This document shows, piece by piece, positions 46,469-57,975 of a stretch of 64,000 nt of DNA. The stretch lies in the NCBI GenBank assembly GCA_928212115.1, contig CAKMRJ010005634.1, forward strand, positions 122,313,108 to 122,377,107. Reading direction: 5' to 3'. The notes below the pieces were generated by a model. The model saw nothing but the letters and a program-made list of their open reading frames with translations. It did no database searches and was not told where the DNA came from. The DNA is from Lactuca virosa (Eukaryota; Streptophyta; Magnoliopsida; Asterales; Asteraceae). Position 1 is the stretch's first letter. Each line of letters begins with the position of its first letter. A program made the translations under genes and the position numbers.

Positions 46469-49415
46469 TGTCACACCCCAAAACCAAGAACGGCGGAATA
46501 CGTTCTGGGGTGGAGGACGTCATGTACAGTATCATAACAATGCATAATAGTAAAGACAAGCAACAACATCCATTGCATTAATATAATAATTGTAATACAA
46601 GCGTTTTATGTAAAGATTTAAGACACCAAAAGTATAATCAAAATAAACGATAAGTCTTGTATGTGCTCCATCTTCTCAAAAGCTGCATCTGTACCTGTCT
46701 ACTGATGACCTGAGAATACAAGTTATTTTGAAAGAGTTTATCAGCATAAAGCTGGTGAGTTCATGAGTATTTAGTGTCATTGCTTGTATATAAAAATGTT
46801 TGTAACAACACAGTGTAAATGTAGTAATTGATTTCAAAAGTGGTAAATAGTGTACTCCTAGAAAATCCTATATTTTCCAGAAATTATAGTCTTATACCAA
46901 GACCCGACTGTTTGTATGTTTGATCCTTTGAAAAATGTAAAAGTTTTCCCAGTGAAACTATCAGTATGAAAATATAGTTTTAGATTTCATTTATGTAAGT
47001 AGTGGGAAAATAGTGTTTTTCCCCAGCAGTGTCACTGCCGGCTGTATGTAATGAAAATGCAGACTCCATGTAGTATTAAATGTACAATACACCTCGGGGA
47101 GCCTGTTTTACCTTTAATTCTTAATGTATTAATTAAAGGTTTGAATGTGAACTCGTATGTAACCATGCTAATTGACGATCGAATAACTAATGACCCTCCG
47201 AGTCATATGTAGTGATGTGACATTTTGTCACCCCTTGGCCTTTCGGCTGGGACTGTAGCTAGCAGTCGGGATGTGGGAGTGTCTGCCCCGTATAGATCTA
47301 TACACACAATGCCCGCTCTCCCTCCAGGACACTCTGGTTACAAAGTGATACCACGATGAAGTGTCGTATCGAGAAATAGTATGTCACATTCTTATTAGAG
47401 AAATCAATGTTTATATAGTATATCATAGTGTAGTAATGTTTTCTCTGTAATAGTATATAGTGTTCCCCTTGTATAGTGTATAGTATTCTCTTTGTATAAT
47501 GTATAGAATTCTGTTTGTATAATGTATAGAGTTCTCGTTGTATAATGTATATCATGTATTGACTCATAGCTGTACTGACTCTGGTAGTGTCATTGTAATA
47601 GTAGTAATGAGTAGTAATCCTTAACTATACCTATTATAGTTAAATAGTAATGTTGGTTGCATGCCTTTGTTACACAAAGGTACTGAACTGAAGCGAAGAC
47701 TTTTATATCCAACACTAATATATATCATATATAACTAAGAATTCAACGACAGTCGGACAAATAACAGAATATCCTAAGTCCACAACCAAACAAGGAACAG
47801 GAAATAAGGTGAGCTATCAGTCCTAAGTCCTTCAAGTCTTACTTATATAAATATATTAGTATAGATATGGGTTTGAGAATAAAACAAGTTTAAAAGAGTT
47901 TGAAAACAGTTTTAGCATTTAAAGAGTTTGATAAAAGGTTTGAAACACTTGAAAATCCAAAGTTTGATGGTAATTTGAAAGTAGCAACAAATCTTGTAGT
48001 CTGTTCTAGCTATTAATCACATGTGATTGTTATAATAACTATAACAGTTCAACTTGTATTCCCCCCCCCCCCCCATAAAAGCATTTAAAATCATTTAAAA
48101 GGTTGATTTAGGGGTATGAACTCACCTGTAGTGAGTGGATTGGATGGAAGTGTCGGGGTAGTATGCTAGGTGTCAAGTCAGGACTTGAACACACACACGC
48201 ATCCTATGTAACATGTAGTGATACATAAATGTATCTAATTAGTTATTTAATCACTAATTAAGCAAGTAAAGACACTCTAATATGTGAAAACACTTTGTTT
48301 CAGGTGCTAGGAGTGCTAAGGGTTGCATCTAAGGAGAGTATGTCCTCACATTGGAGTTTACTCCTCAAATGGTAACCCTACATGTGTTTACGGTTGATGG
48401 ACCATTTCCCCCATGAGTTTACGGCCGTAAACTCATGGTAATGGTGCATTTGTGTGTTTTAAGGTCTTATACTTCACAAAGAAATGTCCTAGGTTCGAAT
48501 CAAAGGCTTAGGAAGTGGTTAGGGCTCGAAATGGCACACTTTTGGAGTTTACAGTCCTTGGACCACTCCTTGGGAGTTTACGGTCGTAAACACTTGGGTT
48601 TACGGTCGTAAACCCATGAGTTTACGGTCGTAAACTCATGGTTACTCCAACCATTTCGTGTTTTGGTGTTTCTAGTTCACGCATGCAAGGTTCTAGTCTT
48701 TTATCCAAGCTATAGAAGGTGTTAGGGGCATCTAAACACCACTTGGGGGTGTTTACGGTTCAAGGATCTCCCTTGACCGTAAACACATATGTTCTTGGGG
48801 ATTTTGATGTTCATTCCATGGATTAGCAAGCACACTAAGCAAGTAACTAGTTAGGAAGGGTGTACTTACTTATAGGAAGCTTGTAAGAGTGTTTAAGGGC
48901 CAAGAACACTAGTGTGTGTTCTTGGTGTTCTTGATGTTTTGAAGAACACTTGAAGATCTAAGTAAAAATGAAGAATCCATGGATGAAATGATGTATAAAC
49001 ACTAGATTAAGTGTTGTATGAATGAATCTAGGAAGGAAATACTTACATTTTGGCGGATTTGAAGAAATGATCCTACGATAGTTGAGAGAAAAACTTGGTG
49101 TTCTTGAGGTGGGAAGTGTAAAATGAGGGAATAGTGGGTAAACTCATGCTATATGCATGAGTTCTTGGGAAAATGGTGTTTACGGCCCAAACTCCTCTTG
49201 TTTGGCCGTAAACACCTAGCTAAGGTGTTGTTGTTTTTGTTTGTTACACATCACTCATAACGACACTTCCTTTTATTTTTTCGTTTGACGAATTTAAAAA
49301 TAAAACACCCAAACGAACTTAAAAAACCGGCCAAAATGTACTGGAATGTATTTGACTATTTATTTGAAGTGTTTAACTGTAGAGATTACACAAATGAAAA
49401 TTTCGGGTTGTCATA
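46469..49415 (-). repeat. Solo LTR I (2947 bp) inside the extra ORF of M
   Basis: Perfect GTAAG duplication flanks it (46464-46468 and 49416-49420). The plus strand starts TGTCACACCCC and ends GGGTTGTCATA. The last two bases should be CA and show a C-to-T change. Read on the minus strand it starts TATGACAACCCG. It contains an array of GTTTACGGTCGTAAAC palindromes (48385-49220) and a 14-base C run at 48061. Orientation is judged minus from the TGTGACAACCC-like start, familiar from Asteraceae LTRs. Confidence 0.88.
48385..49222. repeat. GTTTACGG(C/T)CGTAAAC palindromes and hairpins in LTR I
   Basis: A perfect 28-bp palindrome lies at 48411-48438 (CCATGAGTTTACGG plus its reverse complement). 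Three GTTTACGGTCGTAAAC copies lie at 48575-48641. Two longer hairpins are at 48749-48787 (GTGTTTACGGTTCAAGG against CCTTGACCGTAAACAC) and 49179-49220 (GGTGTTTACGGCC against GGCCGTAAACACC). Confidence 0.92.
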
Positions 49416-49420
49416 GTAAG

Positions 49421-51490
49421 CTTATCCTTGACATCCCCAACACAGCTTCTGAAGACTGCACGCTCAGTCTTCAATAATGAGATCTCCTTTTCAGCCTGAG
49501 CCAACTGCACCTTCTGAATTTCAATTGTGGAGGCTTGGCGGGCAAGATCTTCCTTTAGAGCACTCTCCTTTGCTAAAGCAGCTTGGAGAGATTCAAGCCG
49601 AGAATTCACAGAGCTGATAAGTGAAGTGTTCTCTTCTTGCATTGAAGAACGAACAGCCTCAAACTTAGTTTGCTCCTCTTGAAGGGACTTGGATAAGGAA
49701 TCCAATGAAGTGGTCACTTTGGCTGCATTTGCATCAGCATGGCCTTTGAGTGATTCGAGAAAGATCTGAGTACTGTGAACAAGTTTTGTGACCTCAGAAG
49801 TGGCCTGCTTGGAAGAAGAAGTGGAATCCTCAACAGCTTTCGTGGATTTGTCAATAGCCCCAGTATATTGCTCAAAAGCGGTATCCATAAAAGCTTTGAG
49901 CACAACATCATTGTAGGACTTGTTGGCAGCAAGCAATTTATCGAGCTTATCATCAATACTCTGCACTTGTTGGCGAGTGACAGGAGCTTCTTCATCACCA
50001 CCGAGAGTGGAACCGGAATCGGTTGAAGGTGAGGGTGAAAGTGGTTTAGAAGTAACAGGAGGTTCGGTTTCAGTAGTCGCCCCCGTATCAGATACGTTGA
50101 CGTTGACTGTCGGTTGGGGTGTAGTAGTGATAGTTGCTTGGGAAATGATAGGAGGAGGTAAAGGAGTTGTAGAAATAGGAATGGTACTAACTGGTGGTGG
50201 GGGTGGTGGAATAGAAGTTGTTGTTTGAGATGTGGTAGGTGGGGGAATAGGAGCAACCGAAATTGGAACAGTTGTTTTTGGTGGTGATGGAGGAGGTGTT
50301 GGAACCTTATCATTAAGTGGTTCAGTTGGAGTTGGTGTGATCGAGGAGGTGTGTTACCTCTCGGTGATTCATGATGTTAAAATTTCCTCTTCTTTATCCT
50401 CCTCACCTTTGTCTGAACTGGAAGGACAGGGACTCTTGGATTTCTTCGCCATCTTCTTAATCTTCTTTGGCTGAGAAGAATCCCCTTTTTCAGAATTTCG
50501 CTTCCTAGACTTGGAAGGCTTAGACTTATCATCCTCAGTTGTTCCTTTCTTTGTAGTTGCCCTTTTTCCTCTGTTTGCAGGTTTCTCCACATCATCCAAA
50601 GCAGCTTGATGTTCAGGAGATAGTACTCTCGGTCCTTTGGGAGGAATTTTGCGATAATCAGCCATCACCTTACTTTTGGCTGAGATACACCTGTACATCG
50701 TCTCGGGTATGGAGCCATTGTGAGGAAACTTTGTGGGATCAGAAAAGATAATTTTCTTGGTGTGAAACGTAGCTACAGACGAGACTAGGGCATCCTTCAT
50801 GACCGGGATCTGCAAAGAATCAATTGCCCTGCGTGTGATGAGAGTCCAGAAACGACCACATGAAATTTCAGAGTGCCTCGTTGAAGTGTTGAGGCTTTGC
50901 ACCACTTGTGACCAGATAATCGACCCGTAGTCGAGATTTATCCCATTGTAAAGACCGTATAGAATGGTCAGAAAACCTTTGGTAGTTCCATCAGACCCAC
51001 CACTCCTCTCTGCCAAACTCTTGATGAGAAGAGTAAGCAAGCCATTCCATTGGGGCGGCAAACACGATTTCTTAACCTTTGTGACGGTGGTAAGAACACC
51101 AGTGTAGCCCATCTCGTAGAGCATCGAGTATAGTTGAGTAGTGGTGATAAAGTCAGATGAGATCACAGACGAATCCACAGCAAGTTGTAATAGTGAACAA
51201 AATCTCCCTTTTGAAATCGAAGCCTTGTGAGAGAAGATTTGGAAGTAGATCCTCTCCTTGTTCTTGTCATATGAAGCAGTAGTGTAGACCTGCGATAGGA
51301 GGGACATTGGGACTAATTCCACCTGTGTTAAGGCAAGAACTAGAGGAGAATACTTCAAGCGTTCAACCACTTGTAACATGTATGAATCGTACATAAAAGG
51401 GTTGAGTTGAATGATCATGTTCTGGTTTGGCTTGATCGAGAGCAATGTGGACGAAGCAGTTTGATCGTGAGCAGATGAAGAAGTCGGCAT
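49421..51490 (-). pseudogene. Element M extra (env-like) ORF, N-terminal part
   Basis: The frame opens at MPTSSSAHDQ (51490) and stays open to a stop near 50369. It includes NPFMYDSYMLQVVERLKYSP, LPPQWNGLLTLLIKSLAERS and a lysine/serine-rich tail with KKIKKMAKKSKSPCPSSSDK, possibly a nuclear-localisation-like stretch. After the stop the sequence remains readable as a proline/threonine-rich region (PTPPPSPPKTT, about 50310-50050). A long coiled coil follows (49966-49421, for example SIDDKLDKLLAANKSYNDVV and RQASTIEIQKVQLAQAEKEI), until LTR I. The ORF lies downstream of pol on the same strand, as in SIRE/Maximus elements. The globular, Pro-rich, coiled-coil layout without a signal peptide or clear membrane anchor argues against a classical envelope protein. 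Confidence 0.85.
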
Positions 51491-51579
51491 TGTTGAGTTA
51501 ATGAAGAAGATGAATAGTTGCAAATCGCCTTGTATATTGAGAGAGTTTTGTTGCTGGTAAAAGAGACAAATGTAATTAA

Positions 51580-51596
51580 AAACCCTTTATATATCG
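51580..51596 (-). promoter_or_regulatory. TATA-like box upstream of the extra ORF of M
   Basis: Minus strand CGATATATAAAGGG lies about 100 nt upstream of the ATG at 51490 and is followed by a CA-rich leader (CAGCAACAAAACTCTCTC). This is the spacing of a plant promoter, suggesting separate transcription of the downstream ORF. Inference only. Confidence 0.45.
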
Positions 51597-51599
51597 TTG

Positions 51600-52850
51600 C
51601 CAGGAAAGAGAAAGAATCGTCATGATAATGATGAGGTCACTGAAACGTCGCCTGAAAAAGCGCAATGTGACAGGTTGGTTTCTCCCAGGTATACGTCAGC
51701 ACGCGTACCAAAAGCTTATCCTCAATTCGTCGTTTGAAATTCAGCTTCGCTCCAAAAATTAGGATAACCCCTCTTGCTCCAAAAGGTAAACGAACCAACA
51801 GCAACCAAAATGTTGGAAAATCACAAAGAATTTTCGTGCAATAGTGTGACAAATGATAAAGAAATAAAGCAAAATGTGTATAAGATGTGAGTGATGACTT
51901 TTAGAAGACATAAAGCAGATGATTCCAGGCAAGAATCGCTTCCTTCAAAGTCAAGAGAGACTTGAAGTGCTTGCTTGGTTTCCCGAGAAAATACGATCGA
52001 GTGCTTGTAGAGAAACATCGAAAGGCTTCTTTTAATTTATAGGCTAAGGGTAGCTTATCTTCAACCGAACGTCGATTCTTAACATAAGACCGAACGTTGG
52101 AAGAAGTACTTATGAGACCAATGTGATCTGTTGAACAAGTAGGTTGGATGTAATTTGCTGTGACTAAAGATGTGATAGAAATCTCAAAAACAAAAACAAA
52201 CTGGATCTTTTTGGGAAGAAAAGCCTTGGTGTTAGACAATTTCATAAAAGACCACTCAAAAAAGAAAATGAGATTTCATTAGGTAACCAGTAAGATCTTG
52301 AATATAATGATTCACTGTCAATTCATTGTTGGTGTTGGATTGTGGGTTTCACTCAGCATGTGGTGTACGTATCTAAGATCACAAACACAAATTTTATGCA
52401 ACCATAAACCTCAGTGCTAAAGACCGAGAGTCTCAAGGGTTACCGTGGTGAACCGAAAGTTGATGGAGAATGTAAGGAGGGTGGTTAAGGAACCGAAAGT
52501 ACCTCTGCTATATAAACATGACAAAGCAGAAAACTCTTAACTCATTTGAGAAGAGTAAGGTAGCTCTGGACTTGAGTTGTTTTGAACAGCCTGATTGGGA
52601 AGAAACGATAGGTATAGATCGAATCATTAAGGCCTAGCTCTTAGTCTTAGAGGCTTCAGTCGACATGCAGCAGCGTGCTTCTAGGGACTCTTAACTAGTT
52701 CAGATGAAAAGAATCATACCTGCCTTAGCTCCAAATTCGGTTGCACTGATATACTTGGAACCTAATTAAAAGAGCAAGCAAACAAACACACCACACAAAC
52801 AAAAACAAACAAACAAACCAAAAAAAAAACAAAAAAAAAACGTTTAGAAA
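51600..52850 (-). other. Spacer between pol and extra ORF, element M
   Basis: Non-coding sequence with a second minus-strand TATA-like CCTATAAATTAAAAG near 52030-52045 and scattered ACCGAACGT/ACGTTCGGT motifs (for example near 52066-52098). No conserved domain in the short frames here. Confidence 0.6.
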
Positions 52851-53062
52851 AATATTTTTGGAATTTTGAGATTTTCTGAAAAATAATAAAAACAGAAAGA
52901 GAAAATGTTTTTGGATTTTTGAAGTTTTCTGAAAAATAATAAAAACAGAAAAAGAAAATATTTTTGTATTTTTGAAGTTTTCTGAAAAATAATAAAAACA
53001 GAAAACGAAAATATTTTTGTATTTTTGAAGTTTTCTGAAAAATAATAAAAACAGAAAAAGAA
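52851..53062. repeat. 53-bp tandem array, four units
   Basis: Units contain TTTTCTGAAAAATAATAAAA followed by ACAGAAA; the repeated CTGAAAAATAATAA motif occurs at 52876, 52929, 52982 and 53035, exactly 53 bp apart. Confidence 0.95.
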
Positions 53063-53164
53063 ATTAACACAAAACATTCTTTTTAAAAAAAATTAAAATA
53101 GATTAAGAGAAAAAAAATTAAAAGAATAAACAAAATGTACAACCGAAGCCAAATCTTAAAAGAA

Positions 53165-53350
53165 TGAAGCGAAATAAGCCAAACGTTCGGTTCATTTCGG
53201 TTCCTTAAAATTTCGGAGCCGAAATAGACCGAGCGTTCGGTTCATTTCGGTTCCCAAAAATTATGGAGCCGAAATAGACCGAGCGTTCGGTCCATTTCGG
53301 TTCCCGAAAAATCCGGAACCGCAACAGACCGAGCGTTCGCTCTATTTCGC
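53165..53350. repeat. 50-bp tandem hairpin array (CCGAGCGTTCGG)
   Basis: GTTCGG recurs at 53185, 53235 and 53285, with GTTCGC at 53335, a strict 50-bp period. Each unit is nearly a hairpin: GGAGCCGAAATAGACCGAG is almost the reverse complement of the following TTCGGTTCATTTCGGTTCC. It lies just after the pol stop codon of element M. Confidence 0.92.
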
Positions 53351-53361
53351 ATGTCTAATTT

Positions 53362-54840
53362 TTAGATAGAGATTTGAGGATTCGGTACCGACTCTGCTTC
53401 CATCATTCCCAAACCTTGTAAAATTTTATTGAAGCTTGCTTCCGGTAAGGTTTTAGTGAATATGTCAGCCAGTTGATCAGAGGACCGAACGAAATGTACT
53501 TCCACATTCCCATCTTCTACATGGTCCTTGATGAAATGATATCTATGTGCAATATGCTTAGTCTTTGAGTGTTGCACTGGATTGTGACATATTCTTATCG
53601 CACTTTCTAAGTCACAATATAGAGGAATCTTCTTCATACTTAGCCCATAGTCTCTTAGTTGGCTTTGTATCCATATTACTTGAGAGGTACAGGATGCTGC
53701 AGCTATGTACTCAGTTTCGGCTGTGGAAAGTGACGCACAGGTTTGCTTCTTGGACTGCCAGCTAACAAGTTTACCGTCAATCAATTGGCATCCACTAGTT
53801 GTGCTCTTTCGGTCCAGACCACATCCTCCAAGATCGGCGTCAGAAAAAGCTTGAATAAAGAATCCAGATCTAGCAGGGTACCAAAGACCGAGAGACGAGG
53901 TTCGCTTCAGGTAACGGAAAATATTTTTCACTGCCACCATGTGAGGTTCTCTTGGATTTGCTTGAAACTTGGCACAATAACAAACAGAAAACATAATGTC
54001 TGGTCTACTAGCTGTTACATACATAAGGGAACCAATCATTTGACGATATAGTGTTATGTCAACAACAGGTTTTTCCAGAGAAGGTGTTAACTTAGTGCCA
54101 AATGCCATAGGAACCTTCACTTTCGAATCTCCCATCATACCAAACTTTGCCAGCAAGTTCTTTGTGTAGGCCTCCTGGTTGATAAAGATACCTTCTGGTC
54201 CCTGTCTAATATTCAAACCAAGGAAAAAATTAATCGGACCCATTGCGCTCATTTCAAATTTAGTCTCCATCAACTTCCTGAATTCAGCCGTTAAGCTAGG
54301 ATTCGTGGAGCCGAAGATGATATCATCGACATAAATCTGAACTATCATTAGATGTTCGCCTTCTTTCTTTCGAAAGAAGGTTGGGTCAACCGAACCTTGC
54401 TTAAATTTTGACATTTTCAGAAAGCGAGTTAAAGTTTCATACCAGGCCCTCGGTGCTTGCTTCAAACCATATACATCTTTATCCATCACATATCAATGAT
54501 CAGGGAATTTCTCGTTCACGAACCCAGGTGATTGCTCAACATACACTGTTTCTTCGAGTTCTCCATTCAAGAAAGGACACTTCACATCCATTTGGAAAAC
54601 TTCGAAGTTTTTATGAGCAGCATATGCCAGAAAAATTCTAACTGATTCCAACCTTGCTACTGGAGCGAAGGTTTCCTCATAATCTATCCCTTCCTCTTGG
54701 CAATATCCTTTCACCACTAACCGAGCCTTGTTGCGAATGACGCTCCTCATAATCTATCCCTTCCTCGGTTCGACTTTGGAGACAAACGAATTGAACATAC
54801 AGAATTCAACATTAGAGAATAATGCAGTTTGTTTCGCTTT
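53362..54840 (-). pseudogene. Element M: reverse transcriptase and RNase H
   Basis: The RT start (NKARLVVKGYCQEEGIDYEE, 54729-54670) is followed by VFQMDVKCPFLNGELEE (about 54600-54550). After a stop comes the 375-codon frame 54489-53362, with DVYGLKQAPRAWYE and the intact catalytic box QIYVDDIIFGS (near 54345-54313). The conserved SRPDIMFSVCY, then RNase H motifs FSDADLGG and STAETEYIAAA, and an ADIFTKTLPEASF-type end are all readable. A duplicated CATAATCTATCCCTTCCTC (54679 and 54748) marks a small rearrangement at the RT entry. This is the best preserved part of the element, but the stop and rearrangement prevent one continuous enzyme. Confidence 0.95.
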
Positions 54841-54861
54841 CAATTGAGAACGTGTGAGAAC

Positions 54862-55753
54862 TCACTCAGATGATTCACCAATGATTTGTGATTTGGAATG
54901 ATCCTTGGTCCATTTCGTTAGAGGAGGGTGATTTGGGTCATAGGCTGGATCCAACTCTGCATTTACTTCCTCTTCCAGTTCTGATTGATCACCTTCGTCA
55001 GTTGTATTCTCTTTCTCCCCCTCAAATGGCGAAGTGTATCCCTTGTCAGGTTCAGAGTTTTCCCTCCTCTGTGGGAGTTGTATTCTCCCCCTCGATTGAA
55101 CTATTATTGGGTGGGTTTGGAGTTGGATGCTCCCCCTCGCCTGGACTTTTATGGGTTGGAGATGGAATTGGATTCTCCCCCTCGAAAGACATATCGGTTG
55201 TCTTTGGTGCTGATGAACCCTCCCCCTTGAACATTGAGTTGTTTTTTGGAGGGTCAGTTGAGGGTTTACCACCAGTCGGTTTATGAGGTTCACGTTCCAT
55301 TTCTTTGGCAGCTTCATCTATGATCTTTTTGACATTGTCGATTTTGTTGTCTGCTGCTTTCTCCTCTGAGTGTGCAGCTTTCTCTGGTTCATCAAATAGC
55401 CGAATGTACTCTTCAAACAAGTTGGATATAGGAACCAAGACTTGTCCTGATTCAGGAAATATTTCCCCCAAGGCACTTTCGCTCCTTTGAACTTTCTTCA
55501 TGTAATTATCGTCAAAGGTTACATAATATGTTTCTTCAATTCGTTTGGAGCGTTTGTTCAAAACTCTGTATACCTTTGAAGTGAGTGAATAACCAAGAAA
55601 AATTCCCTCATCTGCTTTGACGTCAAACTTGTTTCGGTTCTCTTTTGAATTAAAGATGAAACACCTTGAATCGAACACGTGGAAAAATTTGACGTTGGGC
55701 TTTCGATTGTTCAGAATCTCATATGGAGTGATTGAGAATCTTTTGTTGATCAA
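54862..55753 (-). pseudogene. Element M: integrase C-terminus and variable linker
   Basis: From 55753 the minus strand reads NKRFSITPYEILNNRKPNVK and KADEGIFLGYSLTSKVYRV, the conserved integrase-to-RT bridge of copia elements. It then gives a hydrophilic linker with repeated FEGENPIPSP and IEGENTTPTEE-type modules before a frameshift near 55060. The linker is poorly conserved in the family and probably a flexible polyprotein junction. Confidence 0.88.
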
Positions 55754-56523
55754 GGATCGGTTCTGAGTGTAGCACGCGGTTGCAACTGAAATCAGCCCAG
55801 AAGTATAGCGGTAGATAAGCGAAGCTTAGCATGGTTCTTGCTGCCTCACATAAAGAACGGTTTCGTCTTTCAACAATCCCATTCTGTTGTGGTGTATAAG
55901 GGGCCAAAAAGTTGTGAGATATCCCCTTGTCAGCCAGAAAATCCTCAAAATCTTTATTCTTGAATTCCAGCCCATTGTCGCTTCTAATGTTTCTCACCAG
56001 CTTTCGCAGGCTGCACTTCCACTTGCTTGATGAACGTCTTCAACTTGGGAGTTGCGTCTGATTTCTGTTTAAGAAAGAAAACCCAGGTGAAGCGTGAAAA
56101 ATCATCTACTATGACAAGAATGAACTTACTACCACTGAAGCTTTCGATAGCCGAAGGTCCACATAAGTCAATGTGTAGAAGTTCAAGAGCTTCAACAATC
56201 TTTGTATTGATTCGTGTAGGATGGCTCTTTCTGCTTTGTTTTCCCATCTCACACGCTGCACACAGATGTTCCTTATCAAACTTGAGAAGAGGAAGGCCTC
56301 GAACGTGATCACCAAGCACCAACTTATTAATGTCTTTGAAGTTCAGGTGCGATAGGCGTCGATGCCACATCCAGCTTTCATCAGTGTTCGCCTTTGATAG
56401 CAGGCATATTGCTGGTTTTCCTCGAATTGGGTTTAGATTTAAAGGATACATCTCTCCCTTGCGTTCAGACTTCAACAGAACCTTTTTAGTTTGCTTCTCA
56501 ATTTTCTCAGCCCTCATCATCAA
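55719..56523 (-). pseudogene. Element M: integrase zinc-binding and catalytic core
   Basis: GAG-pre-integrase and HHCC region: MWHRRLSHLNFKDINKL and the CAACEMGKQ cysteines (about 56373-56240). The catalytic core shows HIDLCGPS (first aspartate, about 56180) and VDDFSRFTWVFFL. After a frameshift at about 55990, SDNGLEFKNKDFEDFL carries the second aspartate and YTPQQNGIVERRNR the glutamate (about 55860). All three DDE residues remain but are split across frames. Integrase would insert the cDNA into the nuclear genome. Confidence 0.93.
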
Positions 56524-56532
56524 ATGAAACCT

Positions 56533-56780
56533 TCAAACCTGTTCCACAACTAATTGTGACACACTAATGAGGTTATGCTTCAATCCTTCCACATACGCTA
56601 CTTTTCGAATCGAGAAGTCTCCATTGGTTATCATACCATATCCTTTGATTGTGCCAAACGAGTTATTACCATACTTCACACATCCACCATCCTTTAGGGA
56701 CCGAAACTCCCTCATCTCTTCCTTCCTTCCTGTCATGTGACGCGAGCAGCCACTGTCTATATACCATTCATCATCGAACT
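56533..56780 (-). pseudogene. Element M: aspartic protease region
   Basis: WYIDSGCSRHMTGRKEEMRE begins near 56768 and contains the copia protease signature D-S-G. It continues with NNSFGTIKGYGM and EGLKHNLISVSQL to 56533. The usual partner of the active site is the dimer formed from the polyprotein. A frameshift or stop separates it from the integrase frame. Confidence 0.9.
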
Positions 56781-56993
56781 ACTCGTCACTAATCACCTAC
56801 AAATTCAAGCAGATTTAGGAACCCAAAGTTTCTTGGGTCCTGGTGAGTCTTTCACAGAAAAAGGAATTGCAGTAGAAATATCAACCAAATAAGTTCTTTT
56901 TATTAGAGTGGATTGATCTTTTCTTTTGATAGTGTACACCTTGATTTTAGTTTTATCTTGTTTAAATTGTGGGTGTATTCGTTGGGTGTTGTG

Positions 56994-57975
56994 TTAGATG
57001 GTTTTTGGTGTTTTCTTTTGAATCCTAGGGTTAGCTGACTTTTTCTTATTATTGAAATTAGAATCAGAATCAAGCTTTCCCTTTCCTTTGTCGTCCTTTA
57101 CTGAATTCGATTTTCTTTGGGGGTTGGAAGGACCGAAACTAGACTTGGGACCGAAAGTAGACGTTCGGTTGTTAGCCTTGACGTATGGACCGAAACTAGA
57201 CGTTCGGTTCTGTGCGCTAGTTTTGGAACCGAAGGTAGACATTCGGTTCTGAGCTTTGGAATAGTAGGAATTTGGACTGAAATTTTCTTTTCCTTTTAGC
57301 TTTTCCTTTTCTTTGGCAATTGGCTCTCTCTGGGAAGTAATGTAGTTGGGGTTTTGAGATTGCCAATAACGTTTTCGCACATTCAGATTTTTCATGTATC
57401 TTTGATTTCTTTGGCGTTTCTGTTCAGCTAACTCTTTCTGAGATTTGTGGATATTGAAGCTAGCCTTTTGCTTTTCCTTTTGAGTTTCGGTTGTCTTAGT
57501 AGGAACATTCGGTGTTCTCTTTGGTTCTTCAGGGATCTCTTTTGTTCCACTTGTGCTTGGTTTGTCGAAACTCGAGGGTTTGTTGATAGGTTTCTTCAGG
57601 ATTCTCTTTTGTTCCACTTGTGCTTGGTTTGTCGAAACTCGAGGGTTTGTTGATAGGTTCAGCAACATATCTTCCTTTTACCCTCCAGGAGGTTTGCTCA
57701 GATAAGCTGATGGTTTCGTCTGTGTTATCAATAAGGGCTGACCAGAAATAATCGTCGCACCCTTCAGCATTGTCTTTGTCAACCAAGATTTTCAATTCTG
57801 CTGTTTGTTTTGCAGTGACCTCTGTAACAACATATACCTGATTCGGCACAGTTTGAACCTTATGATAAACCATTGCTTTCTCTTTGAGTTTATGTGGCTT
57901 CTCCTTTGACAGGCGAGCGTATTCAACCGAATTTTCAGAAATGAGGGGTTTCTCATTCTCGGTTTCGCTCTTCAT
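56994..57975 (-). pseudogene. Element M: gag-to-protease linker with repeats
   Basis: Lysine/asparagine-rich linker of the polyprotein. It holds repeated NRTSTFGPK-type modules (about 57256-57120) and a direct 67-bp duplication at 57537 and 57604 (CTCTTTTGTTCCACTTGTGC) that shifts the frame because 67 is not a multiple of three. No catalytic motif. Confidence 0.75.

Noticed and set aside
48061..48074. Run of 14 C as a possible functional G4 site
   Set aside because: A plain homopolymer; it may be sequencing or assembly error and nothing else supports function.
49775..50474. Plus-strand Gly/Val-rich open frames
   Set aside because: They are the antisense shadow of the Pro/Thr-rich part of the minus-strand extra ORF of element M.
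54888..55286. Plus-strand open frames opposite the copia linker
   Set aside because: Antisense of the repetitive polyprotein linker; no independent evidence.
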